A DNA stretch of 64,000 bases from Paenibacillus sp. LS1 (GTDB lineage: Bacteria; Bacillota; Bacilli; Paenibacillales; Paenibacillaceae). Positions 47,199 through 55,281 of the stretch are shown in pieces. The notes under the pieces were generated by a model. It ran no database searches, was not told the origin of the DNA, and saw nothing but the letters and a program-made list of their open reading frames with translations. The stretch lies in the NCBI RefSeq assembly GCF_026013365.1, contig NZ_JAPDOE010000001.1, positions 1,302,001 to 1,366,000 on the forward strand, written 5' to 3'. Numbering within the stretch: the stretch's first letter is position 1; each line of letters starts with the position of its first letter. The translations under genes were made by a program, and so were the position numbers.

Positions 47199-47684
47199 TT
47201 AGTTTTTGGGATTTTTATAACACCAATCCGGGTCATACGGTAAAGATTTCAGTTTTTGTATGTCCTCCAAGCTGTATACCCAATCATTGTCTGCAATCCA
47301 GAAATAATCATCAGGATTCAGCTTGAGATATCCGTAAATAAAATGAAGTATTAACTCTTGATTACCATAGATATCCTCCATGTGCCCGACTTGGCATAGT
47401 GATACATTAGGATCTAAACCCAAATCTTCATGATAATAAAATTCAGTGCTTGGGCTACTAATGCTGTGAATATGGAAAATCAATGAGGATTCATTGTCCC
47501 CTGTAAATGACTTATGATTAATATTCAGCGTTGTATACAAAAATTCTCCTTCATTTGTATATGTTTTATTGTTATAGAAATAAAGAGCTGCGTCCGAATG
47601 AAAAGCTGCAACAATAGTATCAGCTAGAAGCTGCTCTGGAGAATATTTATCTTTCTTTGTTAGAATAACAGCTGAAGTCCCCAT
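47199..47684 (-). CDS. Putative immunity protein of the WXG toxin
   Basis: 161-aa cytoplasmic protein without a recognised domain; acidic, rich in aromatic residues (NPDDYFWIADNDWVYSLEDI). It starts three bases after the toxin stop on the same strand, the usual place for a cognate immunity gene of a polymorphic toxin. The role is inferred from position, size and acidity. Confidence 0.65.
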   Translation of the reverse strand: MGTSAVILTKKDKYSPEQLLADTIVAAFHSDAALYFYNNKTYTNEGEFLYTTLNINHKSFTGDNESSLIFHIHSISSPSTEFYYHEDLGLDPNVSLCQVGHMEDIYGNQELILHFIYGYLKLNPDDYFWIADNDWVYSLEDIQKLKSLPYDPDWCYKNPKN

Positions 47685-47687
47685 GTT

Positions 47688-48980
47688 TTACTTCAATACC
47701 CCCTTGAGTTCATCTAAAGAGTTCACAACAGTAACACCTTTAGATTTGATTAATTCCAATTTTATCAAATCATTCGGATGTGGATTAGTCAACGGCTTGT
47801 CAATATATAAAATAACTTTCTTCTGATCATAGTTAAAGAAATCTTGGTGTTTTACATTAACGTATTTATCAAACTGTTCCACATCTGTGACGGCTTTCAA
47901 TGATTTTTTAACTTCAATAATCTCATGTTTAGTTACTACGTCAAAATCCCCTGCAGGATTGCCATCGACCCTTTGAATTTTCTGGCTAAACGCTGTAACT
48001 TCCTTACTTTCTCTTACAGCGTAAGCGGCTTTAGCTTCAGTTGCTTTTCCTGAGTCCTTACTATTTAACAATTGATCAATGTCTCGATTAATATTTTTGG
48101 GATGCTGATCATCCCAATGCAACACATTACCGACTGGATTGGTATATGTCGTTTTGTTTCCTTCTTTAAATATACTACCGATATTAGAAGCTTGCCCTGT
48201 GACCTCAGAACCCTTCTTTGGCCCATTCGCTTTCCTCGCCTCAGCCGCTTCCAAATTCTTTTTAATCTTCGCCACAGCTGGATGGGATGAGGGCAACCGA
48301 AAAGGCCCTTTGCCACCCGGCATACTCCCTCGAACCATCTGAAATGCCATAAATAGCTGGCTGAACTTCAGTGAAGTTAGCATCATCTGAGCATACTTAT
48401 CAGGTACAGGTTCACCTGTCATCGGATGAATGCCCATCTCAAACGCCTTGATCTGCATCGCATAGATGTCTTCCCCAGGGGGTTCTACATTCACAGCTTG
48501 CATGCGATTGATATCCAGATGCCCCTGATCCCTCTGATAAGCCTGGAGGGCAGCCTGATCCGTAACCCCTTTTTCATTCACAGGCATCATCTTCCCAAGC
48601 ATAGTGTTATACGCCATTCGATAGCCCTTATCATTCGAGCCTGTGTTACTTACCGAATTTCTCATCATCGCTGCCGCACCCACGGCCCCAATAGCACCAC
48701 CCAGACTCACCTGCTCAGCATCTGTATTCTCAAAACGCGTAGCAATATCCTTCAATTCCTTGGAGGTCTTCACCATACTCTCCAACGCTTTATCCAGTAT
48801 AGGACGTGACCGTTCAAACTCATAGAAAAATCTCTCCTGTGTCGCTCCCATCCACAATGTCTGAATAAACATGATCTGTCTTGTAAGATTCCCCCGTATA
48901 CTCTCCATCTGTTGCCTGGCCTGATCCACCTGATTCGACACCTGATGTAGTTGCTCTGGGGTAACTTTAATTGTACTCAT
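47688..48980 (-). CDS. WXG100-domain polymorphic toxin with nuclease-like C-terminus
   Basis: 430-aa predicted effector of the type VII (ESX/Yuk) secretion system. Residues 1-95 form a WXG100-like helical hairpin (VTPEQLHQVSNQVDQ, turn LWMGATQE). The middle (IHPMTGEPVPDKY and neighbours) resembles the pre-toxin region of such proteins. The C-terminal 100 residues are probably the toxin: GDFDVVTKHEIIEVKKS (344-360) with D347 and E356-x-K358 in a PD-(D/E)XK-like arrangement, so likely a DNase. Immunity gene adjacent. No secretion-system genes are in the window. Confidence 0.78.
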   Translation of the reverse strand: MSTIKVTPEQLHQVSNQVDQARQQMESIRGNLTRQIMFIQTLWMGATQERFFYEFERSRPILDKALESMVKTSKELKDIATRFENTDAEQVSLGGAIGAVGAAAMMRNSVSNTGSNDKGYRMAYNTMLGKMMPVNEKGVTDQAALQAYQRDQGHLDINRMQAVNVEPPGEDIYAMQIKAFEMGIHPMTGEPVPDKYAQMMLTSLKFSQLFMAFQMVRGSMPGGKGPFRLPSSHPAVAKIKKNLEAAEARKANGPKKGSEVTGQASNIGSIFKEGNKTTYTNPVGNVLHWDDQHPKNINRDIDQLLNSKDSGKATEAKAAYAVRESKEVTAFSQKIQRVDGNPAGDFDVVTKHEIIEVKKSLKAVTDVEQFDKYVNVKHQDFFNYDQKKVILYIDKPLTNPHPNDLIKLELIKSKGVTVVNSLDELKGVLK

Positions 48981-49163
48981 ACATTTTCACCGCTCATCTG
49001 AAATATGATAATACTATGTTAGCAGAAGTTAAACGGCAATTACATCCGGCCAACCTCCTGATTTCACTTCATGAACCCACTCACAATATGTTATTGTTTC
49101 ATACTACGGTCCTAGCTCACTTCTCAACTCTGTGAAAGATACTGAAACACAATATCAAAACTA

Positions 49164-49190
49164 AAGCCAGCTCATAAGCTGAGCTGGCTT
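49164..49190 (-). terminator. Terminator of yaaA
   Basis: AAGCCAGCTCA/TGAGCTGGCTT stem; on the minus strand it is followed by TTTAGTTTTG. Confidence 0.75.
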
Positions 49191-49230
49191 GCTGAATAGC
49201 ACTTTTTTAATAGCAAAGTTGGAATTTCCC

Positions 49231-49986
49231 CTATTTCTCCTCTGAATATATAAATACATAAGTACTCTCATCCGACTTCTCTTCTGAGAAAACAAAACCT
49301 AACCGATCAAAACTTCTGATATCCTTCACATCCGTAATCTTACACTCTGCCATGTAACGTACCATTTCACCTCTGGCCATTTTAGCCCAGGTTGCCTTTT
49401 CAACAAGCTTCCCATTGACCATTTGTCCGAATACACAAGTAATGCACCAGGTTTCCTCACTCAGAAAAGGCAAAATATTTTTGCTATACTCTTTGGAAGC
49501 CAGATTCAGAATACAGTTGCTGTCCGCTTGAAGCTGATCTGCCAACTTGCTGCCCCAGAATTGATAGAGTGACTTAAAACCTGGACCTTGCAGCTTGCCC
49601 TGCATCTCCAACCGATAAGGGGTTACCCCATCCAAAGGCCGCAACATGCCATAAAAACCGGATAATATGCGTAAATGCTGCTGAAGATACTCTAATTCCT
49701 CATTTTGAAAAACACCTGGCGCCATATACTGATACTGAATACCCTCATAGGCATAGATGGCTGGGGTAAGATTTGCTTTTATATTCATATTCCGAATCCG
49801 CTCCACGTTCTGTTCGGCGATGGCATCGTTACACTTCCACATTGTTTTGAGCTCGTCATAGGATAATTTTTGAAGCAGACTCAATAGCTGTTCTGACTCG
49901 TTTGTAAATTGCGGCATTTGCGCGATAGCCATAAGATCGGTATCGATCTTCATCTTTTTCGCGGGTGATATGATAATTCTCATCAT
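49231..49986 (-). CDS. yaaA: Peroxide-stress protein YaaA (UPF0246)
   Basis: Cytoplasmic DNA-binding protein of the YaaA/DUF328 family, which in E. coli limits free iron during peroxide stress. Seen: the N-terminus IIISPAKKM, YEGIQYQYM, LRILSGFYGMLRPLDGV and YRLEMQGKL, all hallmarks. 251 aa is normal. The start is one of two adjacent ATG codons at 49986/49983 following GGATGG. Single gene with terminator. Confidence 0.95.
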   Translation of the reverse strand: MMRIIISPAKKMKIDTDLMAIAQMPQFTNESEQLLSLLQKLSYDELKTMWKCNDAIAEQNVERIRNMNIKANLTPAIYAYEGIQYQYMAPGVFQNEELEYLQQHLRILSGFYGMLRPLDGVTPYRLEMQGKLQGPGFKSLYQFWGSKLADQLQADSNCILNLASKEYSKNILPFLSEETWCITCVFGQMVNGKLVEKATWAKMARGEMVRYMAECKITDVKDIRSFDRLGFVFSEEKSDESTYVFIYSEEK

Positions 49987-50101
49987 GCTGATCCATCCTT
50001 AATCTACCGTTGTTATTGTCGTTATTCATTGTACAGGATCGGCTAGGTAATTCCAATGTCAGGGCTTAACTAAATCCCTCATGTCACCTTTGAAAAGACT
50101 C

Positions 50102-50144
50102 AAAAATGAACAAGTCAGCCCACGATTGGACCGGCTTGTTCATT
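50102..50144 (-). terminator. Terminator of the prohibitin-like gene
   Basis: AATGAACAAG...CTTGTTCATT stem; on the minus strand it is followed by TTTTTG. Confidence 0.75.
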
Positions 50145-50199
50145 AGAATTCAACACATTAAATTGTTGACAAAGTAAGGCGTGCTTTTCAAACCGCTAA

Positions 50200-51078
50200 T
50201 TAGGGAGATACGCTCCCCGCGCCGCTATTTTGCTCTGTTTTGGTAGTCGGTAATTGAATCATTGGTGTATTTGATCCACTTACATATGGAAGTGCTCCGT
50301 CCCATTTCTTGATGGTTTCATATTCAACGAGTTGACTCGATAAGGATTGTTGAAGCTCTTTATTGGCTTTGGCTTGCCCTTCTGCTTCGATCAATAGTTT
50401 GTCTGCATTACCTTGCGCTTCCACGCGCTTACGATCTGCTTCTTTCTTGGCGATCTCAAGTTCAGTCGTTTTACGTTCCAGTTCTTGAGAAGCTTCGACA
50501 CGTTTATCGATTGCTTCCTGAGTCTTGGCGTCAGGTTGAGGAACACCTACAGTAACGTTGGATACAATGAAGCCTAACTCTTTAACGTCATCAGAAAAAC
50601 GTTGTTGCACGTCCACTCCTGCTTCGGATGACTTTTCACCATATACATCAATGACTGTAAACTTGGAAATACCTTTACGAGCTGCGTCACGGAAACGTGT
50701 TTTGAGATATGTATCCTCAATTTCTTGAATGCTAATTGGCCCAAATGTATTGAATATAGAAGAAACTTTACTTGGTTCTACTTGGTAGTTGTAAGCAAAA
50801 TCAATTGTGATGTTTTTCCCATCAGAAGTAGCAATCTGAATATCTCTGTATTCCACCGTTTGAATTCGGATCGGATATTTCGTCACTTTATCAAACGCTC
50901 CAACGAGTTTCCACCCTTGACTCAGTGTGCTATCTTTTACGCCTCCATTTGGTGAATAAACGACCCCAACATATCCATTAGGAATTCGTGTTACAAAGAA
51001 GGTCACCAGTAATACTCCCACTATAATAACGAATGCAACCGCAATTGCCCCTATCCTAAACGTCTTTGAATTTTTCAT
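50200..51078 (-). CDS. Prohibitin/SPFH-domain membrane protein
   Basis: 292-aa protein with one N-terminal membrane segment (residues 10-32), an SPFH/Band 7 domain (NGYVGVVYSPNGGV; TVEYRDIQIATSDGKNITI), and a long charged coiled coil (RVEASQELERKTTELEIAK) at 185-245. Such proteins form large cages or scaffolds in the membrane. Start at 51078 with AGAGGAG upstream. The first 23 bases overlap the preceding small membrane-protein gene, so the two are coupled. Confidence 0.9.
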   Translation of the reverse strand: MKNSKTFRIGAIAVAFVIIVGVLLVTFFVTRIPNGYVGVVYSPNGGVKDSTLSQGWKLVGAFDKVTKYPIRIQTVEYRDIQIATSDGKNITIDFAYNYQVEPSKVSSIFNTFGPISIQEIEDTYLKTRFRDAARKGISKFTVIDVYGEKSSEAGVDVQQRFSDDVKELGFIVSNVTVGVPQPDAKTQEAIDKRVEASQELERKTTELEIAKKEADRKRVEAQGNADKLLIEAEGQAKANKELQQSLSSQLVEYETIKKWDGALPYVSGSNTPMIQLPTTKTEQNSGAGSVSP

Positions 51079-51214
51079 CACCATTCTCCTCTTGTTTGAA
51101 TTTATTGTATTTCTTCAGAATTCTACTACCTATTTTATTGAATAGCGGGAACATTAATGACCATAGAATAAATGCTAGGATAAAAATTAAAATGGTTCCC
51201 CCAATAAATGGCAT
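51056..51214 (-). CDS. Small single-span membrane protein
   Basis: 52 aa: MPFIGGTILIFILAFILWSL is a hydrophobic helix, then a basic tail (RILKKYNKFKQEENGDEK). GGGAGG lies six bases before the ATG at 51214, a better start than the upstream in-frame ATG. It overlaps the prohibitin-like gene, suggesting a partner subunit. Family not recognised. Confidence 0.65.
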   Translation of the reverse strand: MPFIGGTILIFILAFILWSLMFPLFNKIGSRILKKYNKFKQEENGDEKFKDV

Positions 51215-51431
51215 ATTCGTCCTCCCCTCTATCGATGTAACCGAGTACAAGCTAATAAACAGCAACTAATTTTATCCTCTTTTATATATACTTTGTAAAT
51301 TGGTATTCGGTTTCAAGGATATCCAGTACTTGAACTACTAATTAGGTACAGTAAAGAAGAAAATAGTGAGTCAGTGACGTCACATACCCGGTTATTCATA
51401 TTCAAGAAAGTGATCAATAATTCATCTGGTA

Positions 51432-51713
51432 TTATGGATCGGGCCATAGTTGCACCCATTGCTCTTCTCTGTAGGTGTATACAACTTCCTGTGGATTGTC
51501 CTTCAATATGACGACTACAGGATACATCGGCAATTTGCTTCGACGAGCGGTGATACTAATAATATCATGTTCATCCATACCCTTTTCAGCGGTTAAATAC
51601 GTTCTTAAACCATCTTCAAGCTCCTTCATATCATTCTTATAAGAGCCGTACCATGTGACAGAAGCTATCACTATTAATGTAATTACAATCAATAATCCTT
51701 TTAGAAACCTCAA
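51432..51713 (-). CDS. DUF3139-like small membrane-anchored protein
   Basis: 93 aa with one N-terminal hydrophobic segment (LLIVITLIVIASVTWYGSY) and a small extracellular domain (YLTAEKGMDEHDIISI; VILKDNPQEVVYTY) with the pattern of the DUF3139 family. Function unknown. No close neighbours on the strand. Confidence 0.65.
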   Translation of the reverse strand: MRFLKGLLIVITLIVIASVTWYGSYKNDMKELEDGLRTYLTAEKGMDEHDIISITARRSKLPMYPVVVILKDNPQEVVYTYREEQWVQLWPDP

Positions 51714-51808
51714 TTCTATTCACCACCATTTAAGCAATTTCTAAAACACTAGAGTCAAAATTTGATCCGAAACAGAACCTCTACTATTATACATTTGATT
51801 ATGATGCC

Positions 51809-51835
51809 AAAAAAAGCCGCCATGTAGGCGACTTT
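51809..51835 (-). terminator. Terminator of the siderophore-binding protein gene
   Basis: Minus strand: AAAGTCGCC, loop TACAT, GGCGGCTTT then TTTT. Confidence 0.78.
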
Positions 51836-51877
51836 GATGATACCCTCTAACTACGCAGTATACTTTGTTTCAGTTAA

Positions 51878-52906
51878 TCATTTAGCAGCCGCAGCCATTT
51901 TCGTGATCTTGTCAGCGATATCTTCTGCCTGTAACAGGGATGAGAATGAATCCGCCGCGAAATACTTCTCCATTTCAATCTCAATCACATGATTATTTTT
52001 GACGGCATCTAAGGATGTCCACGTCGCTGGAAGATTGGTTGGTTCTTGACCTTCAACTTTGAGCACAATGACGTAATCGCCCACATAATCGTTCACAGTC
52101 TCCCATGAAACTTCAATGCGATCCTCATTTTTGTCAATGATATCACTTTTTACTTTAGGCGTTGGATTCAGACCCAAGATATCGTATGTAGCTCTGCCCC
52201 CACGCTCGCCTGCATTGCCGATCACCATCAAAAATTTGTCTACCGTAACGTAATCCACAATGGAGATCGTTGCATCTTTTGGAATAACATTTTTGATTTT
52301 ATTGCGGGCAGCTTCGGTACGTTTTACAAAATCAGCATTCCACTTCTCAGCTTCTTCTTGTCGACCCAGGATATCGCCCATTGCCGTAATTTCTTCCTGA
52401 ATGGTGGAATACTTGCTTGTCTCGAACACGACGGTTGGCGCAATTTTGGAGTAGCTTTCATAGGCTGCCGGGTTCCAAGTAATAATTACATCTGGAGACA
52501 AGTCCAACACCTTCTCCAAAGAAATACTTCCCTCCAACCCAATATCTTCAACGGTGTCAGGCAAATAAGGTTTTAGAAATTTTGCAAAGTTCATTTGTGT
52601 ACTGGATGCGCCAACTGGCGTTACCCCAACAGCTAAGACTGGCCCCAAGTCCCAGTCCACAACAACGCGTTTGGGATATACCGGAACACTCACTTCTCCC
52701 ATTACCGTTGATAATTTGCGCGTGCTTGTATCTTCTTTGGGCTCGTTGGAAGTCACATTTTGAGTAGACTCTGCACTTTGATTTGAATTTCCACCTGCTG
52801 CTCCCTGATTCGTTCGACTGGAGTTCCCACTTGTGCAAGCTGAAAGTATAATCGTAAAACATAACATGAGTGTTAATACCATCTTCGATCTTGTTCCTTT
52901 AAACAT
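51878..52906 (-). CDS. Iron-siderophore ABC transporter substrate-binding lipoprotein
   Basis: Likely independent product starting at the ATG 52906, which has AAGGAGA seven bases upstream and a perfect Fur box just before that. MFKGTRSKMVLTLMLCFTII leads to lipobox LSAC. The mature protein shows GEVSVPVYPKRVVV, VDWDLGPVLAVGVTPVGAS, LDLSPDVIITW and VIEIEMEKYFAADSFS, as in ferric-siderophore binders. 343 aa. No permease or ATPase genes are adjacent. Expression should rise under iron starvation. Confidence 0.85.
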   Translation of the reverse strand: MFKGTRSKMVLTLMLCFTIILSACTSGNSSRTNQGAAGGNSNQSAESTQNVTSNEPKEDTSTRKLSTVMGEVSVPVYPKRVVVDWDLGPVLAVGVTPVGASSTQMNFAKFLKPYLPDTVEDIGLEGSISLEKVLDLSPDVIITWNPAAYESYSKIAPTVVFETSKYSTIQEEITAMGDILGRQEEAEKWNADFVKRTEAARNKIKNVIPKDATISIVDYVTVDKFLMVIGNAGERGGRATYDILGLNPTPKVKSDIIDKNEDRIEVSWETVNDYVGDYVIVLKVEGQEPTNLPATWTSLDAVKNNHVIEIEMEKYFAADSFSSLLQAEDIADKITKMAAAAK

Positions 52907-53857
52907 TTGCCAATCTCCTTCTGTTTTATATTGATAATGATTATCATTAATAACATAACAAGAAGAAGATTGTTTGCCCATAGAGGATACGAACCCTTCC
53001 CATGGACTATCTGAATCGACCAAGCTATCCTTCATTTTCTTTTTATATTGCCCCGGCGTCATTCCGACCTGCTTCTTGAACAGACGTGTAAAATAAAAGA
53101 CGTCACTATACCCTACACTTGAAGCAATCTCCTGTGCCGTAGCATCTGTGCGAATCATTAATTCCTTCGCTTTAGCCATCCGCGCCTGAATCACATATTC
53201 GATAGGACTTCTCCCCGTACGGAGTTTGAATTGTTTCGATAAATATTGAATGCTGTAATTCCACAGTTCGGCCAATGACTCAAGCGAAATAGATTCATTG
53301 TAATGTTTGTGAATATACTGGATGATCTCCTCTACCATATCCGTTTCTTTTGAGGTAACCCCTTGAAGCTTAAGTTGCTGAACAAGTGTATATACGAACT
53401 GGTAAAAGCCGATTTTCACATGAAAACGTTCAAACACCTGTCTTCGGCTCCATTCCTCATACATGGAATCGACATGGCGATATAGATTAAGCGGAGCGAG
53501 AGGCTGGTAGGCATACGGTAGCTGAAAAGGGTTGTTCATGTCATAGTTGTGCTGAATCTCTTTACTAGCTTTGGGAGACATACTACCTCTATATAAAATG
53601 TAATAGTACGTGACATCATCTTGCCCGGCCTCGATCCTGATCCTGCTTCCTTTTCCTGCATGCAGTAGATAAAACCGTTTAAATATATGTATATCATCAT
53701 CCAGTGAAATGGTGCCTTGTCCTTGCACAATATATATAAAACCACTGACTGGGAGTTGGTATTGCTGCTTCCCCCCACTACTTATTACAAGTTGGCGTAT
53801 ATCCACCAACTGAATCGATGAATTGTCCCACATTTGAATATACTCTTCCCAGTTCAC
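51878..53857 (-). CDS. AraC regulator reading in frame into a siderophore-binding lipoprotein
   Basis: One open frame of 659 codons. Residues 1-285 are an AraC-type regulator: an N-terminal cupin-like sensor, then helix-turn-helix motifs SLESLAELWNYSIQYLSKQF and QEIASSVGYSDVFYFTRLF. Residues 318-659 are a separate FepB/FhuD-like binding protein with its own signal and lipobox. The 16 residues before Met318 (VINDNHYQYKTEGDWQ) are encoded by a perfect Fur box and a ribosome site, i.e. by former intergenic DNA. So the frame most likely joins two genes through loss of the regulator's stop codon, rather than being a designed Btr-like fusion. A second Fur box lies upstream of 53857. Confidence 0.85.
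   Translation of the reverse strand: MNWEEYIQMWDNSSIQLVDIRQLVISSGGKQQYQLPVSGFIYIVQGQGTISLDDDIHIFKRFYLLHAGKGSRIRIEAGQDDVTYYYILYRGSMSPKASKEIQHNYDMNNPFQLPYAYQPLAPLNLYRHVDSMYEEWSRRQVFERFHVKIGFYQFVYTLVQQLKLQGVTSKETDMVEEIIQYIHKHYNESISLESLAELWNYSIQYLSKQFKLRTGRSPIEYVIQARMAKAKELMIRTDATAQEIASSVGYSDVFYFTRLFKKQVGMTPGQYKKKMKDSLVDSDSPWEGFVSSMGKQSSSCYVINDNHYQYKTEGDWQMFKGTRSKMVLTLMLCFTIILSACTSGNSSRTNQGAAGGNSNQSAESTQNVTSNEPKEDTSTRKLSTVMGEVSVPVYPKRVVVDWDLGPVLAVGVTPVGASSTQMNFAKFLKPYLPDTVEDIGLEGSISLEKVLDLSPDVIITWNPAAYESYSKIAPTVVFETSKYSTIQEEITAMGDILGRQEEAEKWNADFVKRTEAARNKIKNVIPKDATISIVDYVTVDKFLMVIGNAGERGGRATYDILGLNPTPKVKSDIIDKNEDRIEVSWETVNDYVGDYVIVLKVEGQEPTNLPATWTSLDAVKNNHVIEIEMEKYFAADSFSSLLQAEDIADKITKMAAAAK
52932..52946. 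promoter_or_regulatory. Perfect Fur box before the siderophore-binding protein gene
   Basis: TGATAATGATTATCA, an exact 7-1-7 inverted repeat, within the continuous reading frame of the AraC gene. Confidence 0.9.
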
Positions 53858-53940
53858 TATTTTTCTCCCCCGATTGACCCCATACTGAACCTATTATTCA
53901 GTAATAAATCCCTTTGTAATCCTTTGATGATATTCGATAA

Positions 53941-53955
53941 CGATAATCATTGTCA
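53941..53955. promoter_or_regulatory. Fur box upstream of the AraC gene
   Basis: CGATAATCATTGTCA, 13 of 15 bases matching the 7-1-7 Fur consensus, about 85 bases before the AraC start. Confidence 0.7.
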
Positions 53956-54027
53956 ATTGAAAAGAGAGACATTAAGATACGGAAGAAATCCCCGCACTCC
54001 TCGCCTGCATAGCCAAAATATAAAACA

Positions 54028-54070
54028 AACCCCGGTACACGTCTGCATTCAGCAGCGCACAGCCGAGGTT
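54028..54070 (-). terminator. Terminator of the SleB-type hydrolase gene
   Basis: Minus strand: AACCTCGG...CCGGGGTT with an inner CTGC/GCAG stem, followed by TGTTTTAT. Confidence 0.65.
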
Positions 54071-54115
54071 CATCATTATCATTTCAAATACTACACTGCA
54101 CATCTCCACTTAAAC

Positions 54116-55003
54116 TCATCTCGTAAAATCATGCTGACCAATAGTCAGCAGCGTCGGCCTGCTCTTGCTCCACACCGAAGTGGCAATCTTCGGATTGTAA
54201 TAATACAGCGCTCCATTCGTCGGATCAACGCCATTTAATGCTTTCCGTGCTGCCTTATAAGAGGTCGCCGTTGGCTTTGTATTAAACTGCCCATCGTCTA
54301 TAGCCGTGAATTGCCCTTTCTGGAAAATAACCTTCGAAATAGACGACGGGAACGCATTCGAATGTACACGATTCATGACAACCGCTCCTACAGCGACTTG
54401 CCCTTCAAAAGATTCTCCGCGCGCTTCACCATGGATCAGCTTCGCCAACTGGCGTAACGTCTCGCCTTCGGCTTTGGCCTTTTTATTCAGCCTATTCAGC
54501 GTCGCTGGACCTGCAACTCCATCTGCACTTAGTCCCTGCGCCTGCTGGAACTCGCGTACAGCACCTTTGGTAATCGAACCATAATATCCAGTCATTCCGG
54601 CGTCAAAGTACCCCAGATCGCTTAATTGCTCCTGCAATTGCAGTACATGCTCGCTGCGAACGCCCTGTTCCAGCTTCTGTGCTCCCGCTGAAGGAGCTGC
54701 CACGGTTAATCCCAGAGTCAATGCGCAGGCACCGAGAAGCAAGCTGACCCGCCCTGCTCTTTTACCAGCCGTTCTCCCCTTCGCATGAGTGACTTTCCGA
54801 CTGACAGTGATAGGCTCCATGTTGTCAGCAAACGTTAATAGATCCAGCCCCTCATTTGTGCTATCAACTGTAGTCCGTTCATTACTGTTCATATGGCTAA
54901 CCACCTTCATCTCTTTCATCTCACTCACGCTATCTAATTCACTTATCATATTCTTTTCAATGATTTCATTCGGTTGATCCATTCCAATATTATTCTTCAT
55001 CAT
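54116..55003 (-). CDS. SleB-type cell-wall hydrolase with peptidoglycan-binding domain
   Basis: Probably cleaves peptidoglycan as a lytic enzyme of the SleB/CwlJ (Hydrolase_2) family. It has an unusual cytoplasmic N-terminus of about 75 residues, a hydrophobic segment (VSLLLGACALTLGLTVAAP), a peptidoglycan-binding module (SEHVLQLQEQLSDLGYF ... GAVREFQQAQGLSADGVAG), and the hydrolase core with catalytic Glu in LIHGEARGESFEGQVAVG and ALYYYNP at the end. Start at 55003 has GGAGG eight bases upstream. Single gene with terminator. May act in germination or daughter-cell separation. Confidence 0.88.
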   Translation of the reverse strand: MMKNNIGMDQPNEIIEKNMISELDSVSEMKEMKVVSHMNSNERTTVDSTNEGLDLLTFADNMEPITVSRKVTHAKGRTAGKRAGRVSLLLGACALTLGLTVAAPSAGAQKLEQGVRSEHVLQLQEQLSDLGYFDAGMTGYYGSITKGAVREFQQAQGLSADGVAGPATLNRLNKKAKAEGETLRQLAKLIHGEARGESFEGQVAVGAVVMNRVHSNAFPSSISKVIFQKGQFTAIDDGQFNTKPTATSYKAARKALNGVDPTNGALYYYNPKIATSVWSKSRPTLLTIGQHDFTR

Positions 55004-55150
55004 TCCATTAACCTCCACTTTTCTGAATCCAGATCCCACATCTTCCTCCTGAATCCTCACGGCCCTACATCCCGAGTGTCATTATAGGATATAGAAAAAA
55101 TGAAGTCTATCGGACCGATGACGCAGTGAAAAAACGACGCTGAACATAGC

Positions 55151-55193
55151 AAAAAGAGGCATGAGCCCATGGTCACACCATGGTCATGCCCCT
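55151..55193 (-). terminator. Terminator of the MFS gene
   Basis: GGCATG/CATGCC outer and CCATGGT/ACCATGG inner stem; on the minus strand it is followed by TCTTTTTG. Confidence 0.78.
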
Positions 55194-55281
55194 TCTTGTA
55201 TCAACCTTATACCGCTTGTCCAACCCGTTATTTCCGTAGGCAGGCAGACCCGTACAAAAGTTGCGTTGTATTTATTGACAA

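Noticed and set aside
51878..53857. Btr-type AraC-binding-protein fusion
   Set aside because: Btr proteins are cytoplasmic and lack a lipoprotein signal at the junction; here a lipobox, ribosome site and Fur box lie at the junction, so two genes joined by stop loss is the better reading.
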